Positions 50,899 to 60,104 of a stretch of 64,000 nt of DNA are shown here, piece after piece. Position 1 is the first letter of the stretch. Every line of letters starts with the position of its first letter. The translations under genes and the position numbers were made by a program. The notes beneath the pieces were generated by a model. The model saw only the letters and a list, made by a program, of their open reading frames with translations. It did no database searches and had not been told where the DNA came from. The stretch is from Bacteroidales bacterium UBA1392 (GTDB lineage: Bacteria; Bacteroidota; Bacteroidia; Bacteroidales; UBA932): positions 1 through 64,000 of the forward strand of contig DBQO01000033.1 of NCBI GenBank assembly GCA_002305275.1, in the 5' to 3' direction.

Positions 50899-52224
50899 TT
50901 ACATACCCGAACGGCCTTTGAGACGTCCCGTCTTCATCAGACCGTCGTAGTGACGCATAAGCAAATGACTTTCGATCTGCTGGAGAGTGTCCAGTATCAC
51001 ACCCACAAGGATTAACAATGATGTTCCTCCGTAGAAAGCTGCAAACTGATTGTTTACTCCAAGCATCATCGCAAATGCCGGCAAAATAGCTACCACTGCC
51101 AGAAAAATGGAACCGGGTAGCGTAATGCGTGACATTATTGTGTCAATGTATTCGGCGGTTTTCCTTCCCGGCTTAACGCCCGGGACAAATCCGCCATTCT
51201 TCTTCATTTCTTCTGCCATATTGGTCGGGTTTACTGTAATAGCGGTGTAGAAATACGTAAACAGGATAACCATCAATGCAAAAACAAAGTTGTACCAAAA
51301 ACCGGCCGTGTTGGACATCACTGCCGCAAGGCCCTTAGTGGCGTTGAAGTTTGAGAATATGAGCGGGAATAGCATCAAAGCCTGTGCGAAGATAATCGGC
51401 ATAACACCGGCAGCATTGATCTTCAACGGGATATACTGACGTACTCCGCCATATTGTTTGTTGCCAATAACACGTTTGGCATATTGAACGGGAATCTTAC
51501 GCACCGCCTGAACGAGGGCAATAGAGGCAACGAAAACAAGAAATAGTATCAACAGTTCGACGATAAACATAAGAATACCGCCTCCCGTAGAGTTCAACTT
51601 TTCCGTAAATTCGATCCACAAAGCCATCGGTAGACGTGCAACGATACCCACCATGATGATTAGGGAAATACCATTACCAATGCCGCGGTCTGTAATCCTT
51701 TCACCTAACCACATAACGAACATCGTACCTCCAATCAGCACCATTGTTACAAAAATTCCATACCACCCTCTTCCGATTGTAGCAACAAATGCCTCCGGCG
51801 GGAGCTGGTTGGAAAGGTTTGCAATATAAGCAGGACCCTGTATTGCCAAAATGGCGATTGTCAGATAACGTGTATACTGATTCATTTTCCTCTGTCCACT
51901 CTCACCTTCACGCTGGAGGCGCTGGAAGAAGGGGAGCATCACAGCCAAAAGCTGTATGACAATGGAAGCAGAAATATAAGGCATAACACCTAATGCAAAG
52001 ATTGAAGCGTTGCCGAAAGCACCTCCGGAGAACATATTCAAAAGCCCCAGCAGACCTTCGGATGACTGGCTCTGCAAGTTGGCAAGCTGAGATGCATCAA
52101 TACCGGGAAGCACAATATAACTTCCTAGACGGTAAATCACAATCAGTCCCATAGTATAGAGAATCCTTTTGCGGAGCTCCTCAATCTTGAAGATGTTTAC
52201 TATTGTCTGGAAAAATCTTTTCAT
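50899..52224 (-). CDS. secY: Preprotein translocase subunit SecY
   Basis: The channel subunit of the Sec translocon, 441 residues with ten membrane helices. Signatures are LGSYIVLPGID, FALGVMPYISASIVIQLL and LIIMVGIVARLP. It serves the exported proteins noted throughout the window. Confidence 0.98.
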   Translation of the reverse strand: MKRFFQTIVNIFKIEELRKRILYTMGLIVIYRLGSYIVLPGIDASQLANLQSQSSEGLLGLLNMFSGGAFGNASIFALGVMPYISASIVIQLLAVMLPFFQRLQREGESGQRKMNQYTRYLTIAILAIQGPAYIANLSNQLPPEAFVATIGRGWYGIFVTMVLIGGTMFVMWLGERITDRGIGNGISLIIMVGIVARLPMALWIEFTEKLNSTGGGILMFIVELLILFLVFVASIALVQAVRKIPVQYAKRVIGNKQYGGVRQYIPLKINAAGVMPIIFAQALMLFPLIFSNFNATKGLAAVMSNTAGFWYNFVFALMVILFTYFYTAITVNPTNMAEEMKKNGGFVPGVKPGRKTAEYIDTIMSRITLPGSIFLAVVAILPAFAMMLGVNNQFAAFYGGTSLLILVGVILDTLQQIESHLLMRHYDGLMKTGRLKGRSGM

Positions 52225-52229
52225 GATGA

Positions 52230-52676
52230 TTAGATTTTATTTGCAGTTCCGCCGGCGTCCTCAATTTTCTTTATAGCGGAAGCGGAAAACGCATTGGCAG
52301 TAACATCAAGTTTAGCAGTGAGTTCACCATTACCAAGGATCTTTACGAGATCGTTTTTTCCGGCAAGACCTACCGTAATCATGGTGTCAATATCAATAGT
52401 GGTGAGATTGTGTTTTTCACAAGCTTCCTGAAGAGTTGACAGATTAATTGCCCTATACTCAACCCTGGTCGGGTTGTTAAATCCGAACTTGGGAAGACGT
52501 CTCTGTATAGGCATCTGACCACCTTCAAAACCGGCCTTACGAGTATATCCCGAACGTGACTTTGCACCGTTCATACCACGTGCGGCTGTTTTGCCACAGC
52601 CTGAGCCGGGACCACGGCCCACGCGCTTTACTCTTCCTTTGGAACCTTCTGCAGGTTTAAGTGTATTCAATTTCAT
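52230..52676 (-). CDS. rplO: 50S ribosomal protein L15
   Basis: 148 residues: LNTLKPAEGSKGRVKRVGRG, GCGKTAARGMNGAKSRSG, FEGGQMPIQRRLPKFGF. It lies five bases upstream of secY. Confidence 0.97.
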   Translation of the reverse strand: MKLNTLKPAEGSKGRVKRVGRGPGSGCGKTAARGMNGAKSRSGYTRKAGFEGGQMPIQRRLPKFGFNNPTRVEYRAINLSTLQEACEKHNLTTIDIDTMITVGLAGKNDLVKILGNGELTAKLDVTANAFSASAIKKIEDAGGTANKI

Positions 52677-52689
52677 CTTTGTTCCTCCT

Positions 52690-52872
52690 TTACTTTACCT
52701 CTTCAACTTTAACAAGGTGAAGAACTTTTTCAATCATACCTTTTGTAACAGGTGTAAGCTCCACCTCTACGGTGTGATGCATCCTGCGGATACCCAGAGA
52801 GACGAGGTTTGCGATCTGCCTGTCAGTCGCACCGCTGCGGCTCCGGATTTGAGTAACTTTTACTTTCGTCAT
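52690..52872 (-). CDS. rpmD: 50S ribosomal protein L30
   Basis: 60 residues: VKVTQIRSRSGATDRQIANL, then SLGIRRMHHTVEV. Typical length and position between rpsE and rplO. Confidence 0.96.
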   Translation of the reverse strand: MTKVKVTQIRSRSGATDRQIANLVSLGIRRMHHTVEVELTPVTKGMIEKVLHLVKVEEVK

Positions 52873-52886
52873 TTTATTCTTCCTCC

Positions 52887-53405
52887 TTATCCTTTAAAAA
52901 CCCTACTCATCGGAATACCACGGAGACCGGCAACTGTATATGCATCACGCATCTCTGTTAGGGCGGCTATAGTGGCCTTTACCAAGTTGTGAGGATTTGA
53001 TGAACCTTTGGATTTTGCAAGAACGTCGTGTATGCCTACAGAATCAAAAACTGCACGCATAGCACCTCCGGCTTTTACTCCCGTACCGGGAGCAGCAGGC
53101 TTCATAAATACTCTTGCACCACCGAATTTGGCTGACTGCTCATGGGGAATGGTTCTCTTGCTGAGAGGGATCCTTACGAGATTTTTCTTTGCATCTTCAA
53201 TACCTTTGGAGATTGCGGTAGTCACTTCATTTGCCTTTCCAAGGCCATATCCTACCACACCGTTCTCGTCACCAACAACGACAATGGCGGCGAAACTGAA
53301 ATTACGTCCACCCTTTGTTACCTTGGTTACTCTCCGAACAGCTACCAATCTATCTTTCAGCTCGAGATCAGTAGTCTTTACTCTTTTTACATTAGAATTT
53401 GCCAT
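52887..53405 (-). CDS. rpsE: 30S ribosomal protein S5
   Basis: 172 residues: LVAVRRVTKVTKGGRNFSFA, VGYGLGKANEVTTAISKGIE, then GTGVKAGGAMRAVFDSVGIH. It has a role in mRNA unwinding and decoding accuracy. Confidence 0.97.
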   Translation of the reverse strand: MANSNVKRVKTTDLELKDRLVAVRRVTKVTKGGRNFSFAAIVVVGDENGVVGYGLGKANEVTTAISKGIEDAKKNLVRIPLSKRTIPHEQSAKFGGARVFMKPAAPGTGVKAGGAMRAVFDSVGIHDVLAKSKGSSNPHNLVKATIAALTEMRDAYTVAGLRGIPMSRVFKG

Positions 53406-53414
53406 AATATCTCC

Positions 53415-53777
53415 TTAGAATTTAAGACCACCCTCGCGGGCAGCATCTGCCAAACTTTTAACTCTTCCGTGATAAAGGTAACCTCCACGATCGAAAGATA
53501 CTGTGGTTATACCTTTTGCCATTGCACGCTCAGCAACCGCCTTGCCAACGATTTTTGCAGCCTCAACACCGGCCTTGCCCTTACATTGCTCTACAAGAGC
53601 CTTGTCATTGGAGGCTGCCGATGCGAGAGTAACGGCATTCACGTCATCTATAACTTGAACATAGATCTGCTTGTTACTTCTGAAGACGACCATTCTGGGT
53701 CTTTCGGGAGTACCGTTTACAACTTTGCGTATGCGGTAGTGAATCCTCTTTCTTCTTTCTATCTTATTCAATGCCAT
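53415..53777 (-). CDS. rplR: 50S ribosomal protein L18
   Basis: 120 residues: RRKRIHYRIRKVVNGTPERP, RMVVFRSNKQIYVQVIDD, SFDRGGYLYHGRVKSLADAA. It binds 5S rRNA. Confidence 0.97.
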   Translation of the reverse strand: MALNKIERRKRIHYRIRKVVNGTPERPRMVVFRSNKQIYVQVIDDVNAVTLASAASNDKALVEQCKGKAGVEAAKIVGKAVAERAMAKGITTVSFDRGGYLYHGRVKSLADAAREGGLKF

Positions 53778-53791
53778 AACTTTATCTCCTA

Positions 53792-54352
53792 TTATTTGGC
53801 GCCGGCCGATTTACCGGCTTTACGACGTAGTTGTTCGCCTACGAACTTAATTCCCTTGCCCTTGTAAGGTTCAGGCTTACGCAGTGAGCGTACTTTGGCC
53901 GCTACCATACCAAGGAGCTGCTTGTCGTGGCTTTTCATAATTAACACCGGGTTCTGGCCCTTCTTCACAGCCGGAGCCTCAGCCTTGATCTCGGCTGGGA
54001 GCCGGAAGTGAATCTCGTGGGAGAAACCTAGGTTTAAGACCACGGTCTGGCCCTCTACCTCAACGTGGTAACCGACACCCACCAATTGTTGTTCTACTGT
54101 GAAACCTTCAGATACGCCTTTAACCATGTTGTTGATGAGGGCACGGTAGAGGCCGTGCATCGAACGGTGGCGAGGCTGGTCTGTAGGACGTTTCACCCTC
54201 AGGACTCCCGCCTCAACGGATACCTTAATATCCGGATCAACCTTCTGGGTCAATTCTCCGAGCGGGCCTTTAACCTTCACCACATTACCCTCCTCTATTG
54301 ACACGGAGACAGCTGCGGGCAGGTTTACAGGTAATTTTCCAATTCTTGACAT
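53792..54352 (-). CDS. rplF: 50S ribosomal protein L6
   Basis: 186 residues: MSRIGKLPVNLPAAVSV, GVGYHVEVEGQTVVLNLGFS, then RSLRKPEPYKGKGIKFVGE. The start at 54352 is the conserved one; an ATG at 54397 would add 15 residues unlike the family. Confidence 0.97.
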   Translation of the reverse strand: MSRIGKLPVNLPAAVSVSIEEGNVVKVKGPLGELTQKVDPDIKVSVEAGVLRVKRPTDQPRHRSMHGLYRALINNMVKGVSEGFTVEQQLVGVGYHVEVEGQTVVLNLGFSHEIHFRLPAEIKAEAPAVKKGQNPVLIMKSHDKQLLGMVAAKVRSLRKPEPYKGKGIKFVGEQLRRKAGKSAGAK

Positions 54353-54381
54353 TTTGTATATTTTATTTGTATTTGTAACTG

Positions 54382-54777
54382 TTAGTAAACATAGCAAAGC
54401 ACTTCACCACCCACATTGAGGTCCCTGGCTTCCTTGTTGGTTATAATACCTTTGGAAGTAGAGAGAATTGCGATACCCAGACCATTGAGTACGCGAGGCA
54501 TCTTGGCCACGTTAGTGTACTGTCTCAGACCGGGAGAGCTGATGCGGATAATCTTCTTGATTGCTGCCTTATTTGTCTCAGGATGATACTTCAGAGCAAT
54601 CTTGATAGTGTTGAAAGGTTTGCCTTCCACAAGTTTATAAGCAAGGATATAACCCTTCTCATGGAGAATACGGGTTATCTCCACTTTCATCTTCGAAGAG
54701 GGAATCTCGACCGTCTTGTGACCGGCGAGATACGCATTTCGAATTCTAGTCAAATAATCTGCGATTGGATCAGTCAT
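54382..54777 (-). CDS. rpsH: 30S ribosomal protein S8
   Basis: 131 residues: DPIADYLTRIRNAYLAGH, then VLNGLGIAILSTSKGIITNK and the terminal GGEVLCYVY. It binds helix 21 of 16S rRNA. Confidence 0.97.
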   Translation of the reverse strand: MTDPIADYLTRIRNAYLAGHKTVEIPSSKMKVEITRILHEKGYILAYKLVEGKPFNTIKIALKYHPETNKAAIKKIIRISSPGLRQYTNVAKMPRVLNGLGIAILSTSKGIITNKEARDLNVGGEVLCYVY

Positions 54778-54858
54778 TGTTTTTTGTTTTTAAGATTCGA
54801 CGCCCATGCGGACGCCCGATATCCAACGTTAATATAATTTTAATAAGGTATAAGTCTC

Positions 54859-55128
54859 TTACCAGCTTGCTTTCTTCACTCCCGGGATGAGGCCTTTAGA
54901 GGCCATTTCACGGAACTGAATACGGCTGATGCCAAACTGACGCATATAACCCTTTGGACGACCGGTGAGCGAGCAGCGGTTGTGAAGTCTGCAGGGATTT
55001 GAGTTCTTAGGGAGCTTATCGAGAGCAACCCAATCTCCGGCTTCCTTCAAAGCCTTACGTTTCTCAGCATACTTAGCTACTAATTTAGCGCGTTTTACTT
55101 CGCGAGCCTTCATTGATTCTTTTGCCAT
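54859..55128 (-). CDS. rpsN: 30S ribosomal protein S14
   Basis: 89 residues, the long S14 form: MAKESMKAREVKRAKLVAKY, then NPCRLHNRCSLTGRPKGYMR and GLIPGVKKASW. Only two of the four Cys of zinc-type S14 are present, so it is a zinc-independent form. Confidence 0.97.
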   Translation of the reverse strand: MAKESMKAREVKRAKLVAKYAEKRKALKEAGDWVALDKLPKNSNPCRLHNRCSLTGRPKGYMRQFGISRIQFREMASKGLIPGVKKASW

Positions 55129-55134
55129 ATCCTA

Positions 55135-55743
55135 TTAGTTGTGCTTAATGTTCTTAAAGGGTAAACCAAATTCGCGGAGGAGAGCATAAGCCTCTTCGTC
55201 TTTTTTAGCGGTAGTAACAAATGTAATCTCCATTCCCATCACCTTCACAATCTTATCAATGTCAATCTCGGGGAAAATAATCTGCTCCTTGATGCCGAGG
55301 GTATAGTTGCCACGGCCATCAAAGTTCTCGGAGATGCCCTTGAAATCTCTAATACGGGGAAGGGATACGGCTATGAGCCTCTCAAGGAACTCATACATCT
55401 TGGTAGAGCGAAGAGTGACCTTCACGCCTATGGGCATACCTCTACGCAATTTGAAGTTGGAAATGTCCTTTCTTGAAGAAGTCTGAACTGCTTTTTGACC
55501 TACGATCAAAGAGAGCTCCTGCTGTGCAACATCAATGAGCTTTTTGTCCTGGGTGGCTGCACCTATACCCTGATTGATGGTGATCTTGACTAGTCTGGGA
55601 ACCTGCATTACAGTAGAGTAGGAAAACTCCTTCATAAGTTTACCGACTATTTCCTCTTTGTACTTCTTCTTCAAAGAAGGAACATAATTGACCTGATCCA
55701 TTGTAGGACCTGTCTGTACCTGGGTTTTCTTCTCTTTTGCCAT
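55135..55743 (-). CDS. rplE: 50S ribosomal protein L5
   Basis: 202 residues. After a Lys/Gln-rich lead of about 17 residues come YVPSLKKKYKEEIVGKLMKE, VMQVPRLVKITINQGIGAAT, RRGMPIGVKVTLR, and IIFPEIDIDK. It binds 5S rRNA. The lead is slightly longer than in many homologues; its ATG overlaps the rplX stop codon. Confidence 0.96.
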   Translation of the reverse strand: MAKEKKTQVQTGPTMDQVNYVPSLKKKYKEEIVGKLMKEFSYSTVMQVPRLVKITINQGIGAATQDKKLIDVAQQELSLIVGQKAVQTSSRKDISNFKLRRGMPIGVKVTLRSTKMYEFLERLIAVSLPRIRDFKGISENFDGRGNYTLGIKEQIIFPEIDIDKIVKVMGMEITFVTTAKKDEEAYALLREFGLPFKNIKHN

Positions 55744-56063
55744 TATTTGATCTCCTCTCCTGATTTTTTGGCATAGCGAACAATCTTGCCGTCTTCATTG
55801 ACGCGACGTCCGATCTTGGTAGCACCACCTTTTACGGGATCCACAACCTGTAAGTTGGAAATGTGAACACCGGCCTCTCGTTTAATAATACCCCCTTGAG
55901 GGTGTTTTGAATTGGGTTTGGTATGTTTACTTACCATGTTGACACCTTCAACGATGGCGCGATCCTTCTTTGTAATCACCTCGAGAACCTTACCGGTCTT
56001 GCCTTTATCGTTCCCGGCGTTTACATATACCATGTCGCCTTTCTTGATATGTAACTTTGTCAT
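55743..56063 (-). CDS. rplX: 50S ribosomal protein L24
   Basis: 106 residues with the KOW motif: KLHIKKGDMVYVNAGNDKGK, TGKVLEVITKKDRAIVEGVN (consecutive), then GGIIKREAGVHISNL. Initiator of 50S assembly. Confidence 0.97.
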   Translation of the reverse strand: MTKLHIKKGDMVYVNAGNDKGKTGKVLEVITKKDRAIVEGVNMVSKHTKPNSKHPQGGIIKREAGVHISNLQVVDPVKGGATKIGRRVNEDGKIVRYAKKSGEEIK

Positions 56064-56077
56064 AATTCAATCCTCCT

Positions 56078-56443
56078 TTATAGTACCTCCGGGGCAAGTG
56101 AGACGATAGTCATGTAGTTTTCGCGCAACTCTCTAGCTACGGGACCAAAGATACGTGTACCGATAACCTCATCAGACTTGTTGAGGAGAACGCATGCGTT
56201 GTCATCAAAACGGATGTAAGAACCGTCAGCACGACGAATCTCTTTCTTTGTACGCACTATCACGGCGTTAGAAACTGCACCTTTCTTGGTGTTTCCACCA
56301 GGGATGGCGCTCTTTACGGCAACAACGATCTTGTCGCCGACTCCGGCATAACGGCGGCGTGTACCGCCTAAAACACGGATACAGAGGACTTCCTTTGCAC
56401 CGCTGTTGTCTGCCACCATCAAACGTGATTCTTGTTGTATCAT
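56078..56443 (-). CDS. rplN: 50S ribosomal protein L14
   Basis: 121 residues: MIQQESRLMVADNSGAKEVL, CIRVLGGTRRRYAGVGDKIV, then RADGSYIRFDDNACVLLN and the terminal IVSLAPEVL. Confidence 0.98.
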   Translation of the reverse strand: MIQQESRLMVADNSGAKEVLCIRVLGGTRRRYAGVGDKIVVAVKSAIPGGNTKKGAVSNAVIVRTKKEIRRADGSYIRFDDNACVLLNKSDEVIGTRIFGPVARELRENYMTIVSLAPEVL

Positions 56444-56444
56444 G

Positions 56445-56699
56445 TTATTTCACTTTTTCTACGATTTCGACTAATCTCCAGCGTTTGGTCTTGCTCAGAG
56501 GACGTGTTTCCATTATGCGCACGGTATCTCCTTCGCTGCACTCGTTCTTATCATCCTGAGCAACAAATTTTGTGGTTTTGCTTACGAACTTTCCGTAAAT
56601 CGGGTGTTTCTCTTTTGTTTTAACAGCAACTACAATAGACTTGTCCATTTTGTTGCTTACCACAATACCGATTCTTTCTTTACGAAGATTTCTTTCCAT
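56445..56699 (-). CDS. rpsQ: 30S ribosomal protein S17
   Basis: 84 residues: RKERIGIVVSNKMDKSIVVA, HPIYGKFVSKTTKF, GDTVRIMETRPLSKTKRWRL. It binds 16S rRNA near the 5' domain. Confidence 0.97.
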   Translation of the reverse strand: MERNLRKERIGIVVSNKMDKSIVVAVKTKEKHPIYGKFVSKTTKFVAQDDKNECSEGDTVRIMETRPLSKTKRWRLVEIVEKVK

Positions 56700-56712
56700 T
56701 ATTAAGTCTATT

Positions 56713-56907
56713 TTAGTTCTGTGATTCCTTTTCTGCCAATATAGTCATCATTCTGGCAATGTCAGTCTTAAGCTTCTTGATCTTGGAAGTGTCTTCCAAC
56801 GGAGAGATTACATGATTCATCTTGATGTGATTGAGATTCTGCTTCTCAACTTCGATGCGCTCTCGCAGGTCAGAGATAGCCATTTCACGAATTTCTGCTG
56901 CTTTCAT
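56713..56907 (-). CDS. rpmC: 50S ribosomal protein L29
   Basis: 64 residues: MKAAEIREMAISDLRERIEV and a second helix with KIKKLKTDIARMMTILAEKE. It lies near the exit tunnel. Confidence 0.96.
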   Translation of the reverse strand: MKAAEIREMAISDLRERIEVEKQNLNHIKMNHVISPLEDTSKIKKLKTDIARMMTILAEKESQN

Positions 56908-56922
56908 TTCTTCTTCTCCTTT

Positions 56923-57345
56923 TTATTGTTCAACATAGTCTCTTCTTACCACAAACTTGGTGGTAACGGGCAACTTCTGGGCACCGAGACGGAGCGCCTC
57001 CTTTGCAATCTCCAAAGGAACACCCTCTGCTTCTATTATCATACGACCGGGAGTAACGGGAGCTACAAAGCCCTCAGGGCTACCCTTACCTTTACCCATA
57101 CGTACCTCTGCAGGCTTTTTTGTAAAGGGTTTGTCAGGGAACACACGGATCCAGATCTTACCTTCACGCTTCATGTAGCGCACTACAGCCTGACGTGCAG
57201 CCTCAAGCTGTTGGCCAGTCAACCAACAACTCTCCATCGTTTTGATACCAAAAGATCCAAAGACCAACTGGTTACCCCTCTGGGCAACGCCTTTCATGCG
57301 GCCTTTCTGCTGCCTTCTAAATTTGGTTTTTTTCGGTTGTAACAT
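56923..57345 (-). CDS. rplP: 50S ribosomal protein L16
   Basis: 140 residues: MLQPKKTKFRRQQKGRMKGV, GNQLVFGSFGIKTME, RMGKGKGSPEGFVAPV. It helps tRNA placement at the A site. It is the first gene of this ribosomal operon. rpsC, rplV and the other S10 genes normally upstream are absent, and the next gene upstream is a dipeptidase on the same strand, 218 bases away. Confidence 0.97.
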   Translation of the reverse strand: MLQPKKTKFRRQQKGRMKGVAQRGNQLVFGSFGIKTMESCWLTGQQLEAARQAVVRYMKREGKIWIRVFPDKPFTKKPAEVRMGKGKGSPEGFVAPVTPGRMIIEAEGVPLEIAKEALRLGAQKLPVTTKFVVRRDYVEQ

Positions 57346-57420
57346 TTTTTTATAGCTTAAATATTTCTAAACTCTTGTATTCCAGCGACTTATGCTAATG
57401 GGTACATAAATCACGGGTTG

Positions 57421-57450
57421 CAAATATAGTCAAAATATTTGAAATGCAAA
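57421..57450 (-). promoter_or_regulatory. Promoter of the rplP ribosomal operon
   Basis: On the minus strand TTTG (57447-57450) is followed by an 18-base spacer and TATATTTG (57421-57428), a perfect TAnnTTTG. It leaves a leader of about 70 bases before rplP. The sequence around it is very AT-rich. Confidence 0.75.
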
Positions 57451-57563
57451 TTATTTTGATAAAAAATTCGCAGAACTTTCGACCATAAAATTTGACAGCT
57501 AAATCCTCAAAGACCAGCTAATTACAAAAATGAAACGAAATTGTAAACTCACATTTTCGACAA

Positions 57564-58658
57564 TCAATGATTGATTTGTCGTGAAATTCTTTCAACTTCT
57601 CTGAGAACTCTTAAGAAATTTTCTCCCCAGAATTTTCGAATATCCTCTTCGGGCCATCCGCGGCGTAGCAATTCTACAGTGATGTATTTCATTTTAGAAA
57701 CATCCTCAAAACCTACCATTCCCCCACCACCGTCAAAATCGGTCCCAATACCGACATGGTCGGCTCCGACAAGATTGCGAACATGGTCAACATGATCACA
57801 GAAGACTGAAATGTCAACCTGCTCTCTCGGCAGATCCGAAAGACACCAGCGACCGGTAGCCACCTGTATCAGCCCGCCTTTAGATGTGATGGCGACTATT
57901 TCATCGTCAGTAAGATTGCGAGCTATATCCTTGATTGCACGGACACTGGAATGGCTTGCCATGATTGGAGCCCTACTGTGCTCGAGGCAATCATAGAGCG
58001 TTTCGGTGGAAGTGTGCGATACGTCGACTATCATACCCAGACGATTCATCTCCTCCACTACTTTATATCCGAATGGTGAGAGTCCGTGCCACTCGGCGAT
58101 GGTATCGCGCGAAGAATCTCCCACATCATTATTATAGTTATGTGTGAGGGTGATTGCCCTCACTCCAAGATTGTAGAGTCGTTCGAGATTCAGGATATCG
58201 GTGCCTATGCCATAGCCATTTTCGAGAGCAAACATCACTATCGATTTCCCCTGACTTTTGTGGCGCTGAAAATCAGATGAGCGGTAGGCTATGCCCGCCT
58301 CGGAACTACGTTCTGCCACATAGGACTTAAAGAAATCTATCTCTTTTACCGTGTAGGCCATTACGCTGTCGTATGCATGTTGATTGCGCGGTCCCTGGGA
58401 AAGAAATACTGCAAAAAGGGCCGCATCTAAGCCACCCTCCTTCATCTTGGAAAAAGTGACCTGGGTGTGCTCTCCCGCATCCGGTCTCCAGGGATGAGTA
58501 TATTTAACGATGGCATCGTTGTGGGTGTCTATGGAAAACATGTCACGATGGAGCTGCTCTGCACGTTTAAGAAGTATAGCATCCTCCTGTGCGTATGTTT
58601 GAAAGGAGAGTACAAACAGCAAAGCTGATGCGACTCCCAAAACTCTTATTCTATTCAT
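57564..58658 (-). CDS. Exported membrane-type dipeptidase (peptidase M19)
   Basis: A 364-residue zinc dipeptidase with a signal peptide (MNRIRVLGVASALLFVLSF, cleavage near TYA). The metal ligands are visible: SIDTHNDA (HxD), ALENGYGIG (bridging Glu), DVSHTS and ASHSSVRAI (His), and GIGTDFDGGGG. It probably hydrolyses dipeptides in the periplasm. It lies 7 bases after a GltS-type transporter gene on the same strand, suggesting coupled peptide breakdown and glutamate uptake. Confidence 0.92.
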   Translation of the reverse strand: MNRIRVLGVASALLFVLSFQTYAQEDAILLKRAEQLHRDMFSIDTHNDAIVKYTHPWRPDAGEHTQVTFSKMKEGGLDAALFAVFLSQGPRNQHAYDSVMAYTVKEIDFFKSYVAERSSEAGIAYRSSDFQRHKSQGKSIVMFALENGYGIGTDILNLERLYNLGVRAITLTHNYNNDVGDSSRDTIAEWHGLSPFGYKVVEEMNRLGMIVDVSHTSTETLYDCLEHSRAPIMASHSSVRAIKDIARNLTDDEIVAITSKGGLIQVATGRWCLSDLPREQVDISVFCDHVDHVRNLVGADHVGIGTDFDGGGGMVGFEDVSKMKYITVELLRRGWPEEDIRKFWGENFLRVLREVERISRQINH

Positions 58659-58665
58659 TAGACAC

Positions 58666-60039
58666 CTATTGTTGGCCCCTGGCGGGCTTCAGATCCTTAG
58701 TGGGGATCCACCATTTTAACTTTACCGCTAAGAATAGTAACAGAATCGAGATCAACAGACATATCAGCATAAGCCAAAGGCCCTGTCCGGCCATGAACAT
58801 TATCGGCACGATGGTTATCAGTAAGATTTCTACCGGAGCACAGGGGAGATATGCGAGCGCATAATCATCCAGCGCCTTGCTCATCATCTTTGGATCCACA
58901 ATTCTCAGCAGAGCCATACCCATCGCCATTGTGCCTGTCCACCACCCCCAGGCGAAAATGGACTTCTCAAACCAGGACTTGCGATGGAGATGACGCCCTA
59001 AATAGAATACAATGTAGAAAGTCAGAATAGTACCGACAACCATCAACACAATGAGGGGGACAGCATACTTTACAACGACTCCCAGCTTTATGGAAGCCAC
59101 CCCAAAGGCTACAAGTAAATCCGTTGCAGTACTACTGATGGAACTTGTCGTCTTGGGATCAATATATTGGGAAACTTTTGTGGCATCAAAAATTTTCTTG
59201 AGGATCAATCCGACTATAAAAGCACAACTGAAGACGGGAAGTTCAAGTTTAGGCAGCCACATTTTGACTCCCTGGCTAATCATGTAACCTCCAAATGCCG
59301 CAAGCACCACGAGTCCGAGGTGGAAAGTTAGTGAGTCTACCGAAATCGGTGAAGTTGTAATCTCACCGGAGGGTTCTCTTTTCTCTTTGGGAAGAAGACC
59401 GCTGCGCAACTCATTGGGAAGATCAGCAAAGTCGACTATATAGGCGGTGTCACCTTTCCTGGCAGCCATTTTAATAAAAAATAGTCCCCCTACGATGGCC
59501 AAAATAATACCAACGGTGGCAGTTGTCATACCGAGAGAGGTGGCTTCATCCCATCCAAGACCATCAAATGCCGTCCCAATAGCTGCCGCAGTACCATGCC
59601 CACCATAAAAGCCGGTAGGTAGCATCACTCCGAACGCATCGTGAAGAGTTGGCCAAATCAACTTAAGAATAAGCAGACCGAAAAGCCCCATCAAGGACCA
59701 CTGGATGAGCATTCCTAACTGGGAATAGGCCCACATCGGACCGACGCGACCTGCCACCTCCTTCATCTTGAACTTTGGAGAGGAAAGCGGAAGAGCCCCA
59801 AAGACCACAGCGATCATCACTGCCGGATATACAGAGATATAATTTGATAAGGGTAACCATCCCAGACCATTAGGGCCGAAGATCAAACCAAAGAGTCCGG
59901 CTAACAGACTTGGCGGAATAAAGAGTTTCTGCACGAGCTTAACTTTGACCCTGATAAACTTTCCTATCAGAAGGAGGCCCAGTATTATACCCAGATCGGT
60001 AAAGAGGACCCATGGAGTGTAATTAGCTAAATTGAACAT
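58666..60039 (-). CDS. GltS-type sodium/glutamate symporter
   Basis: A 457-residue membrane transporter with about eleven helices. Early LGIILGLLLIGKFIRVKVKLVQ and LPTGFYGGHGTAAAIGTAFDG (split at normal conserved Gly motif) fit the GltS (ESS) family, and a second such loop has FAWGWWTGTMAMGMALLRIVD. The start at 60039 is preferred to 60078, which would add 13 unrelated residues. Transcribed ahead of the M19 dipeptidase. Glutamate is the likely substrate but other dicarboxylates are possible. Confidence 0.83.
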   Translation of the reverse strand: MFNLANYTPWVLFTDLGIILGLLLIGKFIRVKVKLVQKLFIPPSLLAGLFGLIFGPNGLGWLPLSNYISVYPAVMIAVVFGALPLSSPKFKMKEVAGRVGPMWAYSQLGMLIQWSLMGLFGLLILKLIWPTLHDAFGVMLPTGFYGGHGTAAAIGTAFDGLGWDEATSLGMTTATVGIILAIVGGLFFIKMAARKGDTAYIVDFADLPNELRSGLLPKEKREPSGEITTSPISVDSLTFHLGLVVLAAFGGYMISQGVKMWLPKLELPVFSCAFIVGLILKKIFDATKVSQYIDPKTTSSISSTATDLLVAFGVASIKLGVVVKYAVPLIVLMVVGTILTFYIVFYLGRHLHRKSWFEKSIFAWGWWTGTMAMGMALLRIVDPKMMSKALDDYALAYLPCAPVEILLITIVPIMFMAGQGLWLMLICLLISILLLFLAVKLKWWIPTKDLKPARGQQ

Positions 60040-60092
60040 GGCACTTATATTGCATTTATATCTGCCAAAGGTAACCATTATTTTGTTTTTAC

Positions 60093-60100
60093 TACATTTG
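60093..60100 (+). promoter_or_regulatory. -7 box just before the DUF4294 gene
   Basis: TACATTTG is a perfect TAnnTTTG and ends only 4 bases before the GTG start. Transcription would begin at or next to the start codon, so the mRNA may be leaderless. No TTTG is seen at the -33 position. Confidence 0.5.
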
Positions 60101-60104
60101 CGGT

